Below are positions 5,686-6,800 of a stretch of DNA of 6,800 nt, one piece after another; positions within the stretch are counted from its first letter, which is position 1; each line of letters opens with the position of its first letter. The DNA lies in assembly GCA_947168785.1 (NCBI GenBank), contig CAMVNL010000125.1, positions 1-6,800 of the forward strand, read 5' to 3'. The notes under the pieces were generated by a model. The model saw only the letters and a list, made by a program, of their open reading frames with translations, ran no database searches and was not told where the DNA came from. The DNA comes from an uncultured Clostridia bacterium. GTDB taxonomy: Bacteria; Bacillota; Clostridia; Oscillospirales; Acutalibacteraceae. The translations under genes and the position numbers were made by a program.

Positions 5686-5702
5686 TATCTTTACCGAAGA
5701 TA
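5686..5702. other. Small AT-rich stem-loop after dprA
   Basis: TATCTT (5686-5691) and AAGATA (5697-5702) can pair around a 5-base loop, 21 bases past the dprA stop. On the minus strand the T-run comes before the hairpin and not after it, so this is not a standard intrinsic terminator of dprA. Its function is unknown and it may be chance. Confidence 0.3.
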
Positions 5703-5722
5703 AAAACAGCGGGTCGGATCAT

Positions 5723-6799
5723 TTAAATCAGGCTGATCCTGCCGCCGGGGCCGACCGTGATCACGTCTTCCAGTTCCAATTCCGTGACCGCAGCCTGTAC
5801 CCTCGGCGCGGGGATACCGAGTTTCAGTATGATTTCGTCGATATACAGCGGACCGCCCGCTGCCGCCCTTGCCACCGCCTTCGCCTCTTCGGAGAGGTCC
5901 TCCGGCAGAGAAACGGCGTGATGCGTTTGCGCGGCGGGAACGGATTCCGGCTGCCTGACGGGTTCCGGCGACGGAACCGGGGACGGGACAGGGATCTCAT
6001 CCCACGCCCGGGAACGGCCCGGTCTTCCGTACAGCGCCTGCTCGTACCGGCCCGCCGGGGCTTCATCCAACGGGATATCGGCAGCGGGCGACAGAGCGGA
6101 CAGGTCCGGAAAAAGCTTTTCAAGCATATCCCGGGGAGTGGTCATCTGTTCCACGCCCTTGTTTGCCAGCGCGGCGCAGCCGGGGCTTGCAAGCCGCGGG
6201 GAGGAGGGAACGAACACCGGCCGCCCTTGCGCCATGGCGTCCTCCGCCGTGATCAGCGCGCCGCTTTTGCCGCCTGCCTCCATCACCGCCGTGCCGACGG
6301 ACATACCGGCGATGAGACGGTTGCGGTTGGGGAAACTGAAGGATCTGCCGGAGAGCCCCGGGAACAGCTCCGTCACAAAGACGACGCCGTCTTCCGTCGG
6401 TCCCACGTCCTTCGCCGGGGAAAATCCCCTGCCGAGGACCGTGACGCAGCCCGCGCCGTGAAGCGAGGCCGCGCCGAAGGCCGAAGCGCTGTCAATGCCG
6501 GCCGCGCCGCCGCTGACGGCGGTCACGCCGGAGGCTGCCAGCGCCTGCCCCAGCAGGAAGGCCGCATCCGCCGCTTTGCGGGTGGCCGAGCGGGCGCCCA
6601 CCACCGCCGCCTTGCGGGGGTTCTTCAGCAATTCCGCGTCGCCCCGGACGAACAGCACCGCGGGCGGATTCTTGATCTGCCGCAGCAGAGACGGATAATA
6701 ATCCGATTCAAACGGAATGATCCGCCACCCGTGTTCACGGCAGAGCTGTTCCGTCGCCAGCGCTTTCGGCGTGTCAAAATCAAAAAAGCGGTCAGGCGA
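5723..6799 (-). CDS. dprA: DNA processing protein DprA (Smf), 5' end beyond the right edge
   Basis: The frame is open from the right edge to TAA at 5723, giving 358 residues without the start. DprA binds incoming single-stranded DNA and loads RecA during transformation; many non-competent Firmicutes also keep it. Near the edge the family feature YPSLLRQIKNPPAVLFVRG is visible (6730-6641). The Rossmann core has VVGARSATRKA, VSGGAAGIDSASA (6517-6479), VTVLGRGFS, FPNRNRLIAG (6334-6305), VMEAGGKSGALITAEDA (6283-6233) and GRPVFVPSS. A proline-rich linker with repeated PVPSP (about 5998-5960) leads to a winged-helix domain (about 5914-5726). The GTG at 6658 lies inside this conserved region and is not the start. 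Several usually conserved positions differ: GSR..S is GARSAT, GIDxxAH is GIDSASA, VPG is VPSS, and the segment after the glycine-rich loop is short. It is thus a divergent but apparently intact member. Confidence 0.93.
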   Translation of the reverse strand, partial: SPDRFFDFDTPKALATEQLCREHGWRIIPFESDYYPSLLRQIKNPPAVLFVRGDAELLKNPRKAAVVGARSATRKAADAAFLLGQALAASGVTAVSGGAAGIDSASAFGAASLHGAGCVTVLGRGFSPAKDVGPTEDGVVFVTELFPGLSGRSFSFPNRNRLIAGMSVGTAVMEAGGKSGALITAEDAMAQGRPVFVPSSPRLASPGCAALANKGVEQMTTPRDMLEKLFPDLSALSPAADIPLDEAPAGRYEQALYGRPGRSRAWDEIPVPSPVPSPEPVRQPESVPAAQTHHAVSLPEDLSEEAKAVARAAAGGPLYIDEIILKLGIPAPRVQAAVTELELEDVITVGPGGRISLI

Positions 6800-6800
6800 A

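Larger units (their letters stand above)
5391..5722. other. 332-bp intergenic region dprA-topA, packed with inverted repeats
   Basis: No credible gene. In the minus-strand direction from the dprA stop it holds an AT-rich hairpin (5702-5686), a B-type palindrome unit (about 5667-5637), the 12-base linker (5628-5617), inverted pair A2 (5617-5476), a truncated B-type unit (5463-5447) and the topA ribosome binding site. It closely matches the trmFO-rnc gap in size and in its set of repeats. No hairpin is followed by a T-run on the minus strand, so no intrinsic terminator for dprA is evident. The promoter for topA-trmFO should lie here. Confidence 0.8.

Overview
The window looks like chromosomal core DNA from a fairly GC-rich Firmicute, most likely a clostridial/Oscillospirales-type gut bacterium. 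This is inferred from three things: the dprA-topA-trmFO order typical of Firmicutes, the presence of the folate-dependent tRNA methyltransferase TrmFO, and an rnc gene followed directly by a short Elp3-like radical SAM gene, as in many Clostridia. No search could be run, so the taxonomy is inference.

All five recognisable genes lie on the minus strand, so transcription runs from high to low coordinates: dprA (5' end off the right edge, ending at 5723), topA (5390-3282), trmFO (3289-1973, overlapping the end of topA by 8 bp), rnc (1638-967), and an Elp3-like radical SAM gene (970 to off the left edge, sharing an ATGA with the rnc stop). topA-trmFO and rnc-radical SAM are thus two translationally coupled pairs. 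Themes are DNA uptake/recombination (DprA), supercoiling (TopA), tRNA modification (TrmFO, possibly the radical SAM enzyme) and double-stranded RNA processing (RNase III).

The long plus-strand reading frames opposite topA and trmFO are antisense shadows. The radical SAM gene and the upstream part of dprA run off the window edges, so a stop-to-stop or start-to-stop ORF scan misses or truncates them.

The only non-coding DNA is two gaps of almost equal size, 1639-1972 (334 bp, between trmFO and rnc) and 5391-5722 (332 bp, between dprA and topA). Both are built largely from one family of short GC-rich palindromes with a conserved foot (GYAGCRCGGC), arranged as inverted pairs about 141-145 bp long. 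The arms are nearly identical between the two gaps while the DNA between the arms is unrelated. The architecture (GTAG tetranucleotide beside a small hairpin, inverted pairing, intergenic location) resembles REP/BIME elements, best known from Proteobacteria. One pair is a perfect 25-bp inverted repeat ending 22 bp before the rnc start codon. In RNA it would form a duplex long enough to be an RNase III substrate, in the leader of the RNase III gene itself. This is the most interesting observation in the window.
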